Assembly (NCBI GenBank): GCA_041164825.1
Contig: JBEAOO010000017.1
Span: 1 to 18,714, forward strand
Reading direction: 5' to 3'
Source: JBEAOO01 sp041164825
Lineage (GTDB): Bacteria; Pseudomonadota; Gammaproteobacteria; Burkholderiales; Burkholderiaceae_C
DNA: 18,714 nucleotides
Shown here: positions 1-7,089 of the stretch, one piece after another
Position numbering within the stretch: the stretch's first letter is position 1
Layout of the letters: the number at the start of each line of letters is the position of its first letter
Program-made: the position numbers and the translations under genes
Notes under the pieces: generated by a model
Seen by the model: only the letters and a program-made list of their open reading frames with translations
The model's database searches: none
Told to the model about the DNA's origin: nothing

Positions 1-551
1 ATCACGGGCAGCTGGCCCACGATGGCGACCAGCTTGCCGCCGATCTTGAGCTGCGAGAGCAGCGCGCTGGGCACATCGGGCACCGAGCCCGACAGCAAAA
101 TGGTGTCAAACGGCGCTTCGCCGGGCAGGCCTTTGGCGCCGTCCGCCACTTGCACCGTCACATTGCTCACGCCGGCACGCTTCAAGTTGGCGCGGGCGGC
201 GTCGGCCAGCTCGGGCTTGATTTCAAGCGAGATCACTTGTTGCGCCTTGTGGCCCAGCAGCGCAGCCATGAAGCCCGAGCCGGTGCCCACTTCGAGCACG
301 CGCTGGTGGCGCTGCACGCCGGCTTCTTGCAGCAGGCGGGCTTCGACCTTGGGGGCGAGCATGTATTCGCCCTGGCCCAGCGGCACTTCGCTGTCGACAA
401 AGGCGAGCGCGCGGTGGGCGGGCGGCACGAAGTCTTCGCGGCGCACGATGGCGAGCAGCGAGAGCACGCCAGCGTCGAGCACGTCCCAGGGGCGGATTTG
501 TTGCTCGATCATGTTGAAACGGGCTTGTTCGGTGTGCATGGCGGCGGACAT
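1..551 (-). CDS. Protein-L-isoaspartate O-methyltransferase-like protein (3' end outside window)
   Basis: This is a class I SAM-dependent methyltransferase related to PIMT, which methylates isoaspartyl residues in damaged cytoplasmic proteins. The first 183 residues are visible; the C-terminus lies beyond the left edge. An N-terminal segment (EQARFNMIEQQIRPWDVLD, residues 8-26) and FVPPAHRALAF (41-51) match the PIMT N-domain. SAM motif I is VLEVGTGSGF (85-94). The ATG at 549-551 is preceded by AGGAG about 8 bases upstream; a second ATG four codons later is possible. The family motif with a conserved Ser (I-S-x-P in the Escherichia coli and human enzymes, recalled) reads M-L-A-P here, so repair activity is doubtful and PIMT-like is the safer name. 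It follows the TetR gene on the same strand after 147 bases and may be co-transcribed with it. Confidence 0.85.
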   Translation of the reverse strand, partial: MSAAMHTEQARFNMIEQQIRPWDVLDAGVLSLLAIVRREDFVPPAHRALAFVDSEVPLGQGEYMLAPKVEARLLQEAGVQRHQRVLEVGTGSGFMAALLGHKAQQVISLEIKPELADAARANLKRAGVSNVTVQVADGAKGLPGEAPFDTILLSGSVPDVPSALLSQLKIGGKLVAIVGQLPV

Positions 552-698
552 CAGTCGCTCCTGGGCGTGGGTGTGAGGTGGGTGGAAGGACAAAACCTGT
601 CCATTTTATTTCCCCCGTGGCTCGCTTGGGGTCGATAAGCGGGCTTTGGGGCAGCCAGTTCGTGTTGTGGGGCGGTGCAATGGGCGCGTCGAACTGCA

Positions 699-1403
699 TC
701 AGCGCGTCGGCGCGCCCAGGTGCAGCGTCGTCTGGGCATCGGCCGGGCAGGGCGGCAAGACGGCGGTGGCGGTCACCCGGGCACCTCCCCGCAGGCCATT
801 GAGCACCAGATCGGTCTGGGTGGCGATGAAGCGCCGCGGGTCGATGCGCTCAGCCATCTCGCAGGCGCCAATCGAGTGCTGGTACATCACCAAAAACAGC
901 ATCGGTGCCACCAGCGCGTGCACCACCTCGGGCACGTTCACGGGGCGGAACTCGCCGCGGTCGATGCCGCGTTGCAGCACCATCGCCAGCATCTCGTGCG
1001 ACGGCACCACCACTTCGGCCTGGTAAAACTGCGCCACCTCGGGGAAGTTGCGCGCCTCGGACATCATCAGCTTGATGATCCCGGAGGCGCGGGTTTCGCC
1101 CACGCACTGCCACCACATCAGCAGCACCGTGGCCAACAGGTCGGGCGTGCTGCCCTCAAACTGCCGCACCAGCTCCAGCCCCTCGGCGATCTGGTTCACC
1201 ACATGGGCACGCACCACCTCTTTGAGCAACTCTTCTTTGCTGGGGTAGTAGAGGTAGAGCGTGCCCTTGGAGACGCCCGCGCGCTGCGCCACCTCTTCTG
1301 ATCGCGTTGCGGCAAAGCCTTTTTCGACAAACAGGTCGAGCGCCGCGTCCAGCAACTCTTGCGGGCGGGCGTCTTTGCGGCGTTGGCGGGTGGGCGAGTT
1401 CAC
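699..1403 (-). CDS. TetR/AcrR-family transcriptional regulator
   Basis: A 234-residue ligand-responsive DNA-binding repressor. The N-terminal helix-turn-helix domain is typical: LLDAALDLFVEKGFAATRSEE, then VAQRAGVSKGTLYLYYPSKEELL (residues about 17-61). The rest is a helical ligand-binding and dimerisation domain that I cannot assign to a ligand. The start is GTG at 1401-1403. An in-frame stop lies about 12 codons upstream and there is no earlier start, so GTG is well supported although the Shine-Dalgarno sequence is poor. A partly palindromic site lies 24 bases upstream, consistent with autoregulation. Regulators of this type often control efflux or lipid genes; the target here is unknown. 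The divergent lipoprotein gene and the downstream methyltransferase gene are candidates. Confidence 0.9.
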   Translation of the reverse strand: MNSPTRQRRKDARPQELLDAALDLFVEKGFAATRSEEVAQRAGVSKGTLYLYYPSKEELLKEVVRAHVVNQIAEGLELVRQFEGSTPDLLATVLLMWWQCVGETRASGIIKLMMSEARNFPEVAQFYQAEVVVPSHEMLAMVLQRGIDRGEFRPVNVPEVVHALVAPMLFLVMYQHSIGACEMAERIDPRRFIATQTDLVLNGLRGGARVTATAVLPPCPADAQTTLHLGAPTR

Positions 1404-1424
1404 GGAAGGGCAGCGAGCGAGGTA

Positions 1425-1444
1425 ATGACTAACTGGTCAGTAAT
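1425..1444. promoter_or_regulatory. Candidate TetR-family operator
   Basis: The core ACTAACTGGTCAGT (1428-1441) is an imperfect inverted repeat with half-sites ACTAACT and ACTGACC, matching at 5 of 7 positions. It is flanked on both sides by TAATG. It lies in the 150-base spacer between the TetR gene and the divergent lipoprotein gene, immediately upstream of the regulator's GTG. Its position and its likeness to ACTGACnnGTCAGT-type sites of other TetR proteins suggest autoregulation. This is inference from sequence only. Confidence 0.4.
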
Positions 1445-1553
1445 GTAGCCAAGGCGAGCCAGCGCAGCAAGGGGCAGGGCTTGTCCTCGGTCAACGCCGC
1501 TCGCGCGTTGGGACAGAATCACTCCGCCACTTCAACTCACCCCTGCACACCAC

Positions 1554-2141
1554 ATGACCACTGCCCAAACCCTGACCCGCCGCACCTGGGCCCTGGCCGC
1601 AGGCCTCAGCGCTGTGGCCCTTGTTGTGGGCGGCTTGGCCGGCTGCGCGGGCTTGGCGGGGCCACAAACCATCACGCTCAGCCAGGCCGAGTTGACGCAG
1701 ATTTTGGAAAAGCAGTTTCCGCTCGACCGCCGCATGATGGAGGTGCTCGACGTGCAGATCACCCGCCCGCGCCTGACCTTGTTGCCCGAGAGCAACCGCC
1801 TGGCCACCGAACTGGACGTGAGCGCCAGCGACCGCCTGTTTGGCCGCGCCATGAAGGGTGCGCTGGCGCTGGACTACGCGTTGCGTTACGACGAGGTGGA
1901 GCACGCCATCCGGCTGACCCAGGTGCACGTCAACCGGTTTGAGCTCACCGCTGTGCCCGAGAACATGCGCGGTGTGGCCAACCGCTTGGGCGCCTTGCTG
2001 GCCGAGCAGTTGCTGGCTGATTTTCCGATCTACCGCATCAAGCCCGAGACCCTGAAGGCCGCCGGCGCCATGGGCGTGAAGCCGGGTGCAGTGACCGTGA
2101 CCTCGCGCGGCGTGGAGGTGACGCTGGCCAGCGCGCGCTGA
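1554..2141 (+). CDS. DUF1439-type lipoprotein (YceB-like)
   Basis: A 195-residue predicted lipoprotein. It has a Thr/Arg N-region, a hydrophobic stretch (ALAAGLSAVALVVGGLAG) and a lipobox LAG-C with the modified Cys at residue 31, so it should be anchored in a membrane facing the periplasm. The mature part (SQAELTQILEKQFPLDRR, then beta-rich segments such as VQITRPRLTLLPESNRL) resembles the DUF1439/YceB family, whose function is not established. I chose the ATG at 1554 because it gives a complete lipoprotein signal; no strong Shine-Dalgarno sequence is seen. It is divergent from the TetR gene and is followed by uppP after 216 bases, probably as a separate transcription unit. Confidence 0.8.
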   Translation: MTTAQTLTRRTWALAAGLSAVALVVGGLAGCAGLAGPQTITLSQAELTQILEKQFPLDRRMMEVLDVQITRPRLTLLPESNRLATELDVSASDRLFGRAMKGALALDYALRYDEVEHAIRLTQVHVNRFELTAVPENMRGVANRLGALLAEQLLADFPIYRIKPETLKAAGAMGVKPGAVTVTSRGVEVTLASAR

Positions 2142-2245
2142 GCGCGCCCCCAGACCTGCCGCTGCGCATCAGGCCCCGGGGATGAAGAAACTTCGGGGGG
2201 CGGCTGTGCGTTTCCTCATGAGGCGCGGTCGGGTGGCCGCTGCGC

Positions 2246-2260
2246 CCCCGCAATGCGGGG
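2246..2260 (+). other. Perfect GC-rich stem-loop between the lipoprotein gene and uppP
   Basis: CCCCGC-AAT-GCGGGG forms a six-pair stem with a three-base loop. No T-run follows on either side, so it is not a standard intrinsic terminator. It may aid mRNA stability or be chance in GC-rich DNA. Apart from this and the -10-like box further on, I see nothing else in the 216-base spacer. Confidence 0.3.
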
Positions 2261-2322
2261 TGGCGGGGCTGTTGAATGGCCGTCAGCGTGCCCGCCTTCA
2301 GCGGAGCCTCATCTCGCGCCGC

Positions 2323-2328
2323 TATGAT
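2323..2328 (+). promoter_or_regulatory. Candidate -10 box for uppP
   Basis: TATGAT (5 of 6 to TATAAT) lies 29 bases before the uppP start codon in otherwise GC-rich sequence. No good -35 hexamer is seen at 16-18 bases spacing, so the call is tentative. Confidence 0.3.
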
Positions 2329-2357
2329 CCCGCGCACATTCTCAGCAGGGGTTCGCG

Positions 2358-3182
2358 TTGGACATCGTTCTGTTTCTCAAAGCCGCCACCATGGGCATCG
2401 TTGAAGGGCTCACCGAGTTCCTGCCCATCTCCAGCACAGGGCATTTGATCCTCGCCGGCTCGCTGCTCAAGTTCACCGGCGAGACCGTCAAGGTGTTCGA
2501 GATCGCCATCCAAACGGGCGCCATCTTCGCCGTCATCTTGGTTTACTGGCAGCGCATTCGCGACACCGCGCTGGGCCTGAGCAGTCAGCCCAAGGCCCAG
2601 CGTTTTGCGCTCAACGTGCTGATTGGCTTCTTGCCCGCCGTGGTGCTGGGCCTGCTGTTTGGCAAGGCGGTGAAGGCACACCTGTTCACCCCCGTGGTGG
2701 TGGGCACCACCTTCATCTTGGGCGCGTTCGTCATCTTGTGGGCCGAGCGCCGGCCGCAGAGCACGGTGCGCATCCACAGTGTGGATGACATGAGCGCGCT
2801 GGATGCGCTCAAGGTGGGCTTGGTGCAGTGCTTTGCACTCGTGCCAGGCACCAGCCGTTCGGGCTCCACCATCATTGGCGGCATGCTGCTCGGTTTGTCG
2901 CGCCAAGCGGCCACCGATTTCAGCTTCTTCCTCGGCATCCCCACGTTGGTGGGCGCAGGCGCCTACAGCCTCTACAAGGCGCGCGACCTGTTGTCGATGG
3001 CCGACCTGCCGCTGTTCCTCACCGGTTTGGTGTTTGCCTTTTTGTCGGCGTGGTTGTGCGTGCGCTGGCTGCTGAAGTACGTGGCCAACCACAACTTCGT
3101 GCCTTTCGCCTGGTACCGCATCGCCTTCGGCATCGTGGTGCTGGTGACGGCCTGGACCGGCTGGGTGACCTGGGCCGATTGA
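2358..3182 (+). CDS. uppP: Undecaprenyl-diphosphatase UppP (BacA)
   Basis: An integral inner-membrane enzyme of 274 residues that removes one phosphate from undecaprenyl diphosphate. This recycles the lipid carrier used for peptidoglycan and other surface polymers; overexpression is known to give bacitracin resistance. Both family signatures are present: EGLTEFLPISSTGH (residues 16-29, with the catalytic-region Glu16, Glu20 and His29) and PGTSRSG (163-169, with the conserved Arg167). Several hydrophobic membrane segments follow, and the length is typical. The start is TTG at 2358, preceded by AGGGG; the aligned N-terminus (DIVLFLKAATMGIVEGLTE) makes this the right start. An intrinsic terminator follows the stop codon by about 30 bases. 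Confidence 0.95.
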   Translation: MDIVLFLKAATMGIVEGLTEFLPISSTGHLILAGSLLKFTGETVKVFEIAIQTGAIFAVILVYWQRIRDTALGLSSQPKAQRFALNVLIGFLPAVVLGLLFGKAVKAHLFTPVVVGTTFILGAFVILWAERRPQSTVRIHSVDDMSALDALKVGLVQCFALVPGTSRSGSTIIGGMLLGLSRQAATDFSFFLGIPTLVGAGAYSLYKARDLLSMADLPLFLTGLVFAFLSAWLCVRWLLKYVANHNFVPFAWYRIAFGIVVLVTAWTGWVTWAD

Positions 3183-3210
3183 CCGCCGCAGGCGCTGAAC
3201 CAGATGTGCA

Positions 3211-3238
3211 AACGCCCCGCTCAGCGGGGCGTTTTTTT
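3211..3238 (+). terminator. Intrinsic terminator between convergent uppP and trmB
   Basis: A ten-pair perfect stem (AACGCCCCGC / GCGGGGCGTT) with a TCA loop is followed by a run of seven T on the plus strand, ending uppP transcription. On the minus strand the tail is only three T, but trmB converges on the same hairpin, so it probably works in both directions with lower strength for trmB. Confidence 0.9.
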
Positions 3239-3258
3239 GGGGGGCCATGGCCGCGGAT

Positions 3259-3987
3259 TCAGCGCTTGGTGAACACCAGGTCCCACACGCCGTGGCCGAG
3301 CTTGATGCCGCGGTTCTCGAACTTGGTCAGCGGCCGGTAGTCGGGCTTGGGCGCGTAGCCTTCGGCGGCGTTTTGCAGCGCCTCTTCGGCGCCCAACACC
3401 TGCAGCATCTGCTCGGCATAGGGTTGCCAGTCGGTGGCGCAGTGCAGGTAGCCGCCGGGGGCCAGGTGGTGCACCAGCGTCTTCACAAAACCGGGCTGAA
3501 TCAGGCGGCGCTTGTTGTGCTTCTTCTTGTGCCACGGGTCGGGAAAGAAGATGTGCACGCCTGCCAGCGAGCCCGGCGCAATCATGGTCGCCAGCACCTC
3601 CACCGCGTCGTGCTGCACGATGCGGATGTTGCCGATCGCTTGCTCGTCAATGTGCTTGAGCAGCGCGCCCACGCCTGGGGTGTGCACCTCCACGCCCAAG
3701 AAGTTGGTGTCCGGCAGGGTGCGTGCGATCTTGGCCGTGGCGTCGCCCATGCCAAAACCAATCTCCAGCACCAGCGGCGCTTCGCGGCCAAAGGCGGCTG
3801 ACGGGTCCATGAGCGCGGTGCTGTAGGGCAGCACATAGCGCGGCGCGAGGGTTTCGAGCGCGCGCATTTGGCCCGTGCCCATGCGGCCCGCGCGCACCAC
3901 AAAGCTGCGGATACGGCGGTCCGGGTAGGCGCGCGCGGGCGTGGCGCTGTCGTCGGCAGGGGGCGTCGTGGGGGTGTCGTCGCTCAT
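3259..3987 (-). CDS. trmB: tRNA (guanine-N7-)-methyltransferase TrmB
   Basis: A cytoplasmic enzyme of 242 residues that forms N7-methylguanosine at position 46 of many tRNAs using SAM. Family motifs are clear: the Rossmann SAM site LVLEIGFGMGDA (72-83), GVEVH (98-102), the signature FFPDPWHKKKHNKRRL (147-162), CATDW (183-187), and the C-terminal TKFENRGIKLGHGVWDL (221-237). The frame stays open far upstream, but the ATG at 3985-3987 gives the usual family length, with a low-complexity Asp/Thr/Pro N-terminus before YPDRRIRSFVVR. It converges on uppP and is divergent from dacB, so it is probably transcribed alone. Confidence 0.95.
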   Translation of the reverse strand: MSDDTPTTPPADDSATPARAYPDRRIRSFVVRAGRMGTGQMRALETLAPRYVLPYSTALMDPSAAFGREAPLVLEIGFGMGDATAKIARTLPDTNFLGVEVHTPGVGALLKHIDEQAIGNIRIVQHDAVEVLATMIAPGSLAGVHIFFPDPWHKKKHNKRRLIQPGFVKTLVHHLAPGGYLHCATDWQPYAEQMLQVLGAEEALQNAAEGYAPKPDYRPLTKFENRGIKLGHGVWDLVFTKR

Positions 3988-4070
3988 GGGCTCTGAGGGG
4001 CCGGCGCCACAGGTGGGCGCCACGGCCGCAAGTGTGGCAAACAGGGTCGCGCATTGTGCCCGAGCGTGAA

Positions 4071-4137
4071 CTGACACCGAACTTCCCCCGATCTCGGGGC
4101 TCCGCCAGGGCCGTGAACGCGGTAAGTTCGACGTCAG
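4071..4137. repeat. Nested inverted repeat in the trmB-dacB divergent spacer
   Basis: The outer arms CTGACACCGAACTT (4071-4084) and AAGTTCGACGTCAG (4124-4137) pair at 12 of 14 positions. Inside them CCCCGA-TC-TCGGGG (4086-4099) is a perfect six-pair inverted repeat. The element sits in the 263-base non-coding region between the two start codons. It could be a structured leader, a regulator site, or a dispersed palindromic repeat (REP-like). No T-run accompanies it, so a terminator is unlikely. Beyond this I see no clear promoter in the spacer. Confidence 0.5.
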
Positions 4138-4250
4138 CGCGGGAGCGGCCTCAGGCCGGTGGTCGCGCAGCCGTTGGGATGCACCGTCCTGACCCCTCCG
4201 TGAGCGGCCGCTGCTGCCGCGCCGACCCCGATGTTTCACACGTTTTCGCC

Positions 4251-5831
4251 ATGTTCCGTCGTTCTCTCGTTTCTGCTCCTGTCGTGCTGCTGAGCCCGGG
4301 CCGCTGCCGTCGTTGGGCCCATGCCGCCTGGGTGGCTGCCTGCTTGACGGTGGGCACCCACAGCGCGCCGGCGCAAGTGGTGTCGCCCGAGCCCACTCCC
4401 GCCGCTGTTCCCGCACGCGCCACCCCAGTGGCTCGACCCGAGGCCGTGTTTGCTGCCCTCAAGCGCGCCGGCATCGGCCTCGATGCCGCGGCCTTTGCCG
4501 CCACGGCAGTAGATGCCGATGCCCTGCCGCTGTTCGAGCACAACGCCCGCCAGCCCATGGTGCTGGCCTCCACCACCAAGCTCGTCACCGCCCTGGCCGC
4601 GCTGGGCACCCTGGGCCCGCAATACCGCTGGCGCACCCGCGCCTACCTGCATGGCCCGCTCGCGGCCGGCGCGCTGGAGGGCGACCTCACGCTCGTGGGC
4701 GGCGGCAACCCGCTGCTGACCAGTGCTGACCTCGTCGCCTGGTTCAAACAACTGCAAGCCCGCGGCCTGCACGAGATCCATGGCGACATCGTGCTCGACC
4801 GCCTCGCGTTCCAGCTCAAACCCATCGACCACATCAACACCCCGCCCGAAGACCCTGACAGCCCGCACCACCGCTGGCCCGATGCCTTCGTGGTCGACGA
4901 CGGTGTGCTCTCGGTCAACCTCAGCAGCAGCGGCGGCGTGGTGCAAACCGCGTTCAGCCCGGCGCTCGATGGCGCCGATGTGCTCGACCACATGCAAATT
5001 CGCCCGGTGAAATGCGCCGCGCTGCGCAACCCGCCGCGCTTGGCGCTGCCGGGGGCCGATGTGGCGGCGCCGGCCGGCGTCGTCGCTCCCATCAAGGTGC
5101 AGCTCAGCGGCGACTGGTCGCCGGCCTGCGGCCCGCGCCGCATTGACGTGGGCACCGAATCGGCCAGCGGCTTCTCGGCTGCCGCCGTGGCCGCGGCCTG
5201 GCGCGCCGCCGGCGGTGTGCTCAGCGGCACGGCGCACGACCGCGCGCCGCTCGTCCCCGGCGCCCGATGGAGCCTGGCCGCCAAGCCCTGGGCCACGCAC
5301 GAGTCCAAGCCGCTGCCCGCCGTGCTGCGCGAGATGAACAAATGGAGCAACAACCTGATTGCCCGCAACCTGCTGCTGACGATGAGCAAGGGCTTTCCGC
5401 AGCGCCCCGCCACCTTGCCCGAGGCCCGCACCCGGGCCGCCACGTGGCTGCGCCAACAAGGCCTGAGCGACGAAGACATGCACCTCGACAACGGATCTGG
5501 CCTGTCGCGCACCGAGCGCGGCCGGCCTGCCGCCTTCATCACCTTGCTGCGCGAGGCCTGGAACAACAGCGCCACGCGCAAGTTGATCGTTGATTCGCTG
5601 CCCGTGGCCGGCGTGGATGGCACCTTGGCCAACCGCTTCCGCGACGGCCCGGCGCGCGGCAACGCCATGCTCAAAACCGGCACCCTCAGCGACACCCGCT
5701 CACTCGCCGGCTACGTCACCGGCCGCAGCGGCCGTGTCTATGCCGTCACGGCCATCGTCAACCACCCGCAAGCCACCCAAGCCGTGCCCGCGCTCGACAA
5801 GTTCATCGAGTGGGTGATCGACAACGGTTGA
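4251..5831 (+). CDS. dacB: D-alanyl-D-alanine carboxypeptidase/endopeptidase PBP4 (peptidase S13)
   Basis: A periplasmic class C penicillin-binding protein of 526 residues that trims pentapeptide stems and cleaves peptidoglycan crosslinks. All three catalytic motifs are present: SxxK as STTK (Ser107 nucleophile, Lys110) in MVLASTTKLVTALAAL, SxN as SNN (366-368) in KWSNNLIARN, and KTG (475-477) in LKTGTLSDTRSLAGYV. The segment between the first two motifs carries the extra domains typical of the S13 family (E. coli PBP4 is 477 residues). The ATG at 4251 is chosen because an Arg-rich n-region and hydrophobic stretch (HAAWVAACLTVG) follow before Ala-Pro-Ala-Gln; an in-frame ATG at 4179 is possible but adds a non-signal-like leader. 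No strong Shine-Dalgarno sequence is seen. tRNA-Gly follows 58 bases downstream. Confidence 0.93.
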   Translation: MFRRSLVSAPVVLLSPGRCRRWAHAAWVAACLTVGTHSAPAQVVSPEPTPAAVPARATPVARPEAVFAALKRAGIGLDAAAFAATAVDADALPLFEHNARQPMVLASTTKLVTALAALGTLGPQYRWRTRAYLHGPLAAGALEGDLTLVGGGNPLLTSADLVAWFKQLQARGLHEIHGDIVLDRLAFQLKPIDHINTPPEDPDSPHHRWPDAFVVDDGVLSVNLSSSGGVVQTAFSPALDGADVLDHMQIRPVKCAALRNPPRLALPGADVAAPAGVVAPIKVQLSGDWSPACGPRRIDVGTESASGFSAAAVAAAWRAAGGVLSGTAHDRAPLVPGARWSLAAKPWATHESKPLPAVLREMNKWSNNLIARNLLLTMSKGFPQRPATLPEARTRAATWLRQQGLSDEDMHLDNGSGLSRTERGRPAAFITLLREAWNNSATRKLIVDSLPVAGVDGTLANRFRDGPARGNAMLKTGTLSDTRSLAGYVTGRSGRVYAVTAIVNHPQATQAVPALDKFIEWVIDNG

Positions 5832-5850
5832 GCCGCCGCCAGCCGGCAAC

Positions 5851-5879
5851 GCAACAGCCCCCCGCGCTTGCCCTAGAAT
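5851..5879 (+). promoter_or_regulatory. Candidate promoter of tRNA-Gly
   Basis: TAGAAT (5874-5879, 5 of 6 to TATAAT) lies 10 bases before the mature tRNA end, with a weak -35 match GCAACA (5851-5856) at 17 bases spacing. Position and spacing fit a tRNA promoter directly after dacB. The -35 is poor, so read-through from dacB cannot be excluded. Confidence 0.35.
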
Positions 5880-5889
5880 CGACGTCAGT

Positions 5890-5963
5890 GCGGGTGTAGT
5901 TCAATGGTAGAACTTCTGCTTCCCAAGCAGATAGCGTGGGTTCGATTCCCATCACCCGCTCCA
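5890..5963 (+). tRNA. tRNA-Gly (anticodon CCC)
   Basis: A complete 74-base cloverleaf. The acceptor stem GCGGGTG pairs with CACCCGC, followed by discriminator T and an encoded CCA. The D arm is GTTCAATGGTAGAAC; the anticodon stem TCTGC/GCAGA encloses TTCCCAA, giving anticodon CCC, which reads GGG; the T arm contains GGTTCGATTCC. It matches the E. coli glyU-type tRNA closely. The 3' end is intact, with no integrase or duplicated tRNA end nearby, so there is no sign of use as an integration site. Confidence 0.97.
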
Positions 5964-5978
5964 CCATCTTCTTGAACC

Positions 5979-6004
5979 AAGCCACCCGCAGCGGTGGCTT
6001 TTTT
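5979..6004 (+). terminator. Intrinsic terminator after tRNA-Gly
   Basis: The stem AAGCCACC/GGTGGCTT (eight pairs) with loop CGCAGC is followed by TTTT, starting 16 bases after the tRNA CCA end. It ends the tRNA transcript. Confidence 0.85.
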
Positions 6005-6056
6005 CATGGGCGGTGCGCATGGGGCGCCGCGCGTATTGTGTTGACACGAGGCTGGC

Positions 6057-6998
6057 ATGGCGGAAACTACTTTGACGAACCTGCGTGTACGTTTGCTGGG
6101 CGACGCACAAGCCAGCGGCACAGATTGGCCGCTGGACACGGCTTTTGGCCGGTTCGACTGGCTGTTGCCGCAAGACGCGGATGACGACGAGGCCGTGCAG
6201 GACGATGCCGCGATTGACGCGGTGCTGGCGCATTGGCCCGCCACGCAGGCGGTTGCTGCGGCCTTGCCAGCCGACTGGGCGCGGCTGGCGGCCGATGTGG
6301 CTTTGCTGGTGGTGAGTGCGGGCGCCGATGCAGCGACCACCTTGGCGTGGTTGCAGGCCGGCGCCCAGGACGTGCTCACGCCGGCTGAGGCGGCAGGCGC
6401 ACAACTGCCCTTCCGCTTGCGCGCCGCCATCGAGCGCAAAAAGCGCGAGCGCGAAGCGCGCACCGCTTACGCCACCGACCTGCAAACCGGCTTGCCGCAT
6501 CGCCAGCAGTTGGTCGAGCACATGAGCCATCTGCTGGCGCTGCGCGAGCGCGAGCCGGCGCCGATGGCGGTGTTGGTGTTGCGGGTGGAGGGCCTGGCGA
6601 CGGTGGCGGCACGCATGGGCCAGGAGGCTGTGCAGGTGCTGCGCCGCAAGGTGGCGGTGCGCTTGCGCGCGGGCGTGCGCGCCAGCGATGTGGTGGCCTC
6701 GCTGGGCCAGGACAGTTATGCGATTTTGTTGGCCTCGGTGCTGACGCCGGCCGACGCGCAGCGCGTGGGCCAGAAGCTGCTCAATGCCATGCTCGCGCCG
6801 CTGCGCGTGAGCGGCCAAGATGTGCCACTGGCCACGGCTTTGGGCCTCTCCAACTTCCCCGAAGACGGCACCCAGCCCGACGCGTTGCTGCAGCGCGCCA
6901 TCGGCTTGGCGGCCAGTGCGCAAGCGCAGGGCCGTGTGGGCATGGCGAACTTTGTGGAGTCGGGCGGGCAGGGCGGCGGGGCGGCGAACGACGATTGA
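6057..6998 (+). CDS. Pseudo-receiver plus degenerate GGDEF-domain protein
   Basis: A soluble 313-residue protein. Residues about 1-130 look like a degraded response-regulator receiver: its last part (VALLVVSAGAD, then AGAQDVLTPAE and FRLRAAIERKKRERE) resembles the end of a REC fold, but no phospho-acceptor Asp is evident. Residues about 141-300 align with a diguanylate cyclase domain, from DLQTGLPHRQQL at its start to ALGLSNFPEDG near its end. The GGDEF signature is replaced by GQDSY (217-221) and the metal-binding Asp region reads VLRVEGL, so cyclase activity is unlikely. RASD (208-211) sits exactly where the RxxD inhibitory site lies in active enzymes, so c-di-GMP binding without catalysis is possible. 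The ATG at 6057 has GAGG about 6 bases upstream. It appears monocistronic after the tRNA terminator. Confidence 0.75.
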   Translation: MAETTLTNLRVRLLGDAQASGTDWPLDTAFGRFDWLLPQDADDDEAVQDDAAIDAVLAHWPATQAVAAALPADWARLAADVALLVVSAGADAATTLAWLQAGAQDVLTPAEAAGAQLPFRLRAAIERKKREREARTAYATDLQTGLPHRQQLVEHMSHLLALREREPAPMAVLVLRVEGLATVAARMGQEAVQVLRRKVAVRLRAGVRASDVVASLGQDSYAILLASVLTPADAQRVGQKLLNAMLAPLRVSGQDVPLATALGLSNFPEDGTQPDALLQRAIGLAASAQAQGRVGMANFVESGGQGGGAANDD

Positions 6999-7089
6999 GC
7001 GCTGCCCCCATCGCGGCACGGTGCGTCGGTCCCGCCGCTTGCCGATGGCGGATCGCCGATGCGCCTGGCGGGGGCGGCCTGATGCCGCC

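Noticed and set aside
2182..2448. Small plus-strand open frame starting with Met-Lys-Lys between the lipoprotein gene and uppP
   Set aside because: It runs into uppP in another frame, has Arg-rich shadow composition and no convincing ribosome binding site.
3988..4416. Long N-terminal extension of trmB into the dacB region
   Set aside because: The extension lacks similarity to TrmB, is Arg-rich, and would overlap the dacB start; the ATG at 3987 gives the normal family length.
5890..6056. tRNA-Gly as an integration site for a mobile element
   Set aside because: The tRNA 3' end is followed at once by its terminator and an ordinary gene. No integrase, repeated tRNA end or composition change is visible.
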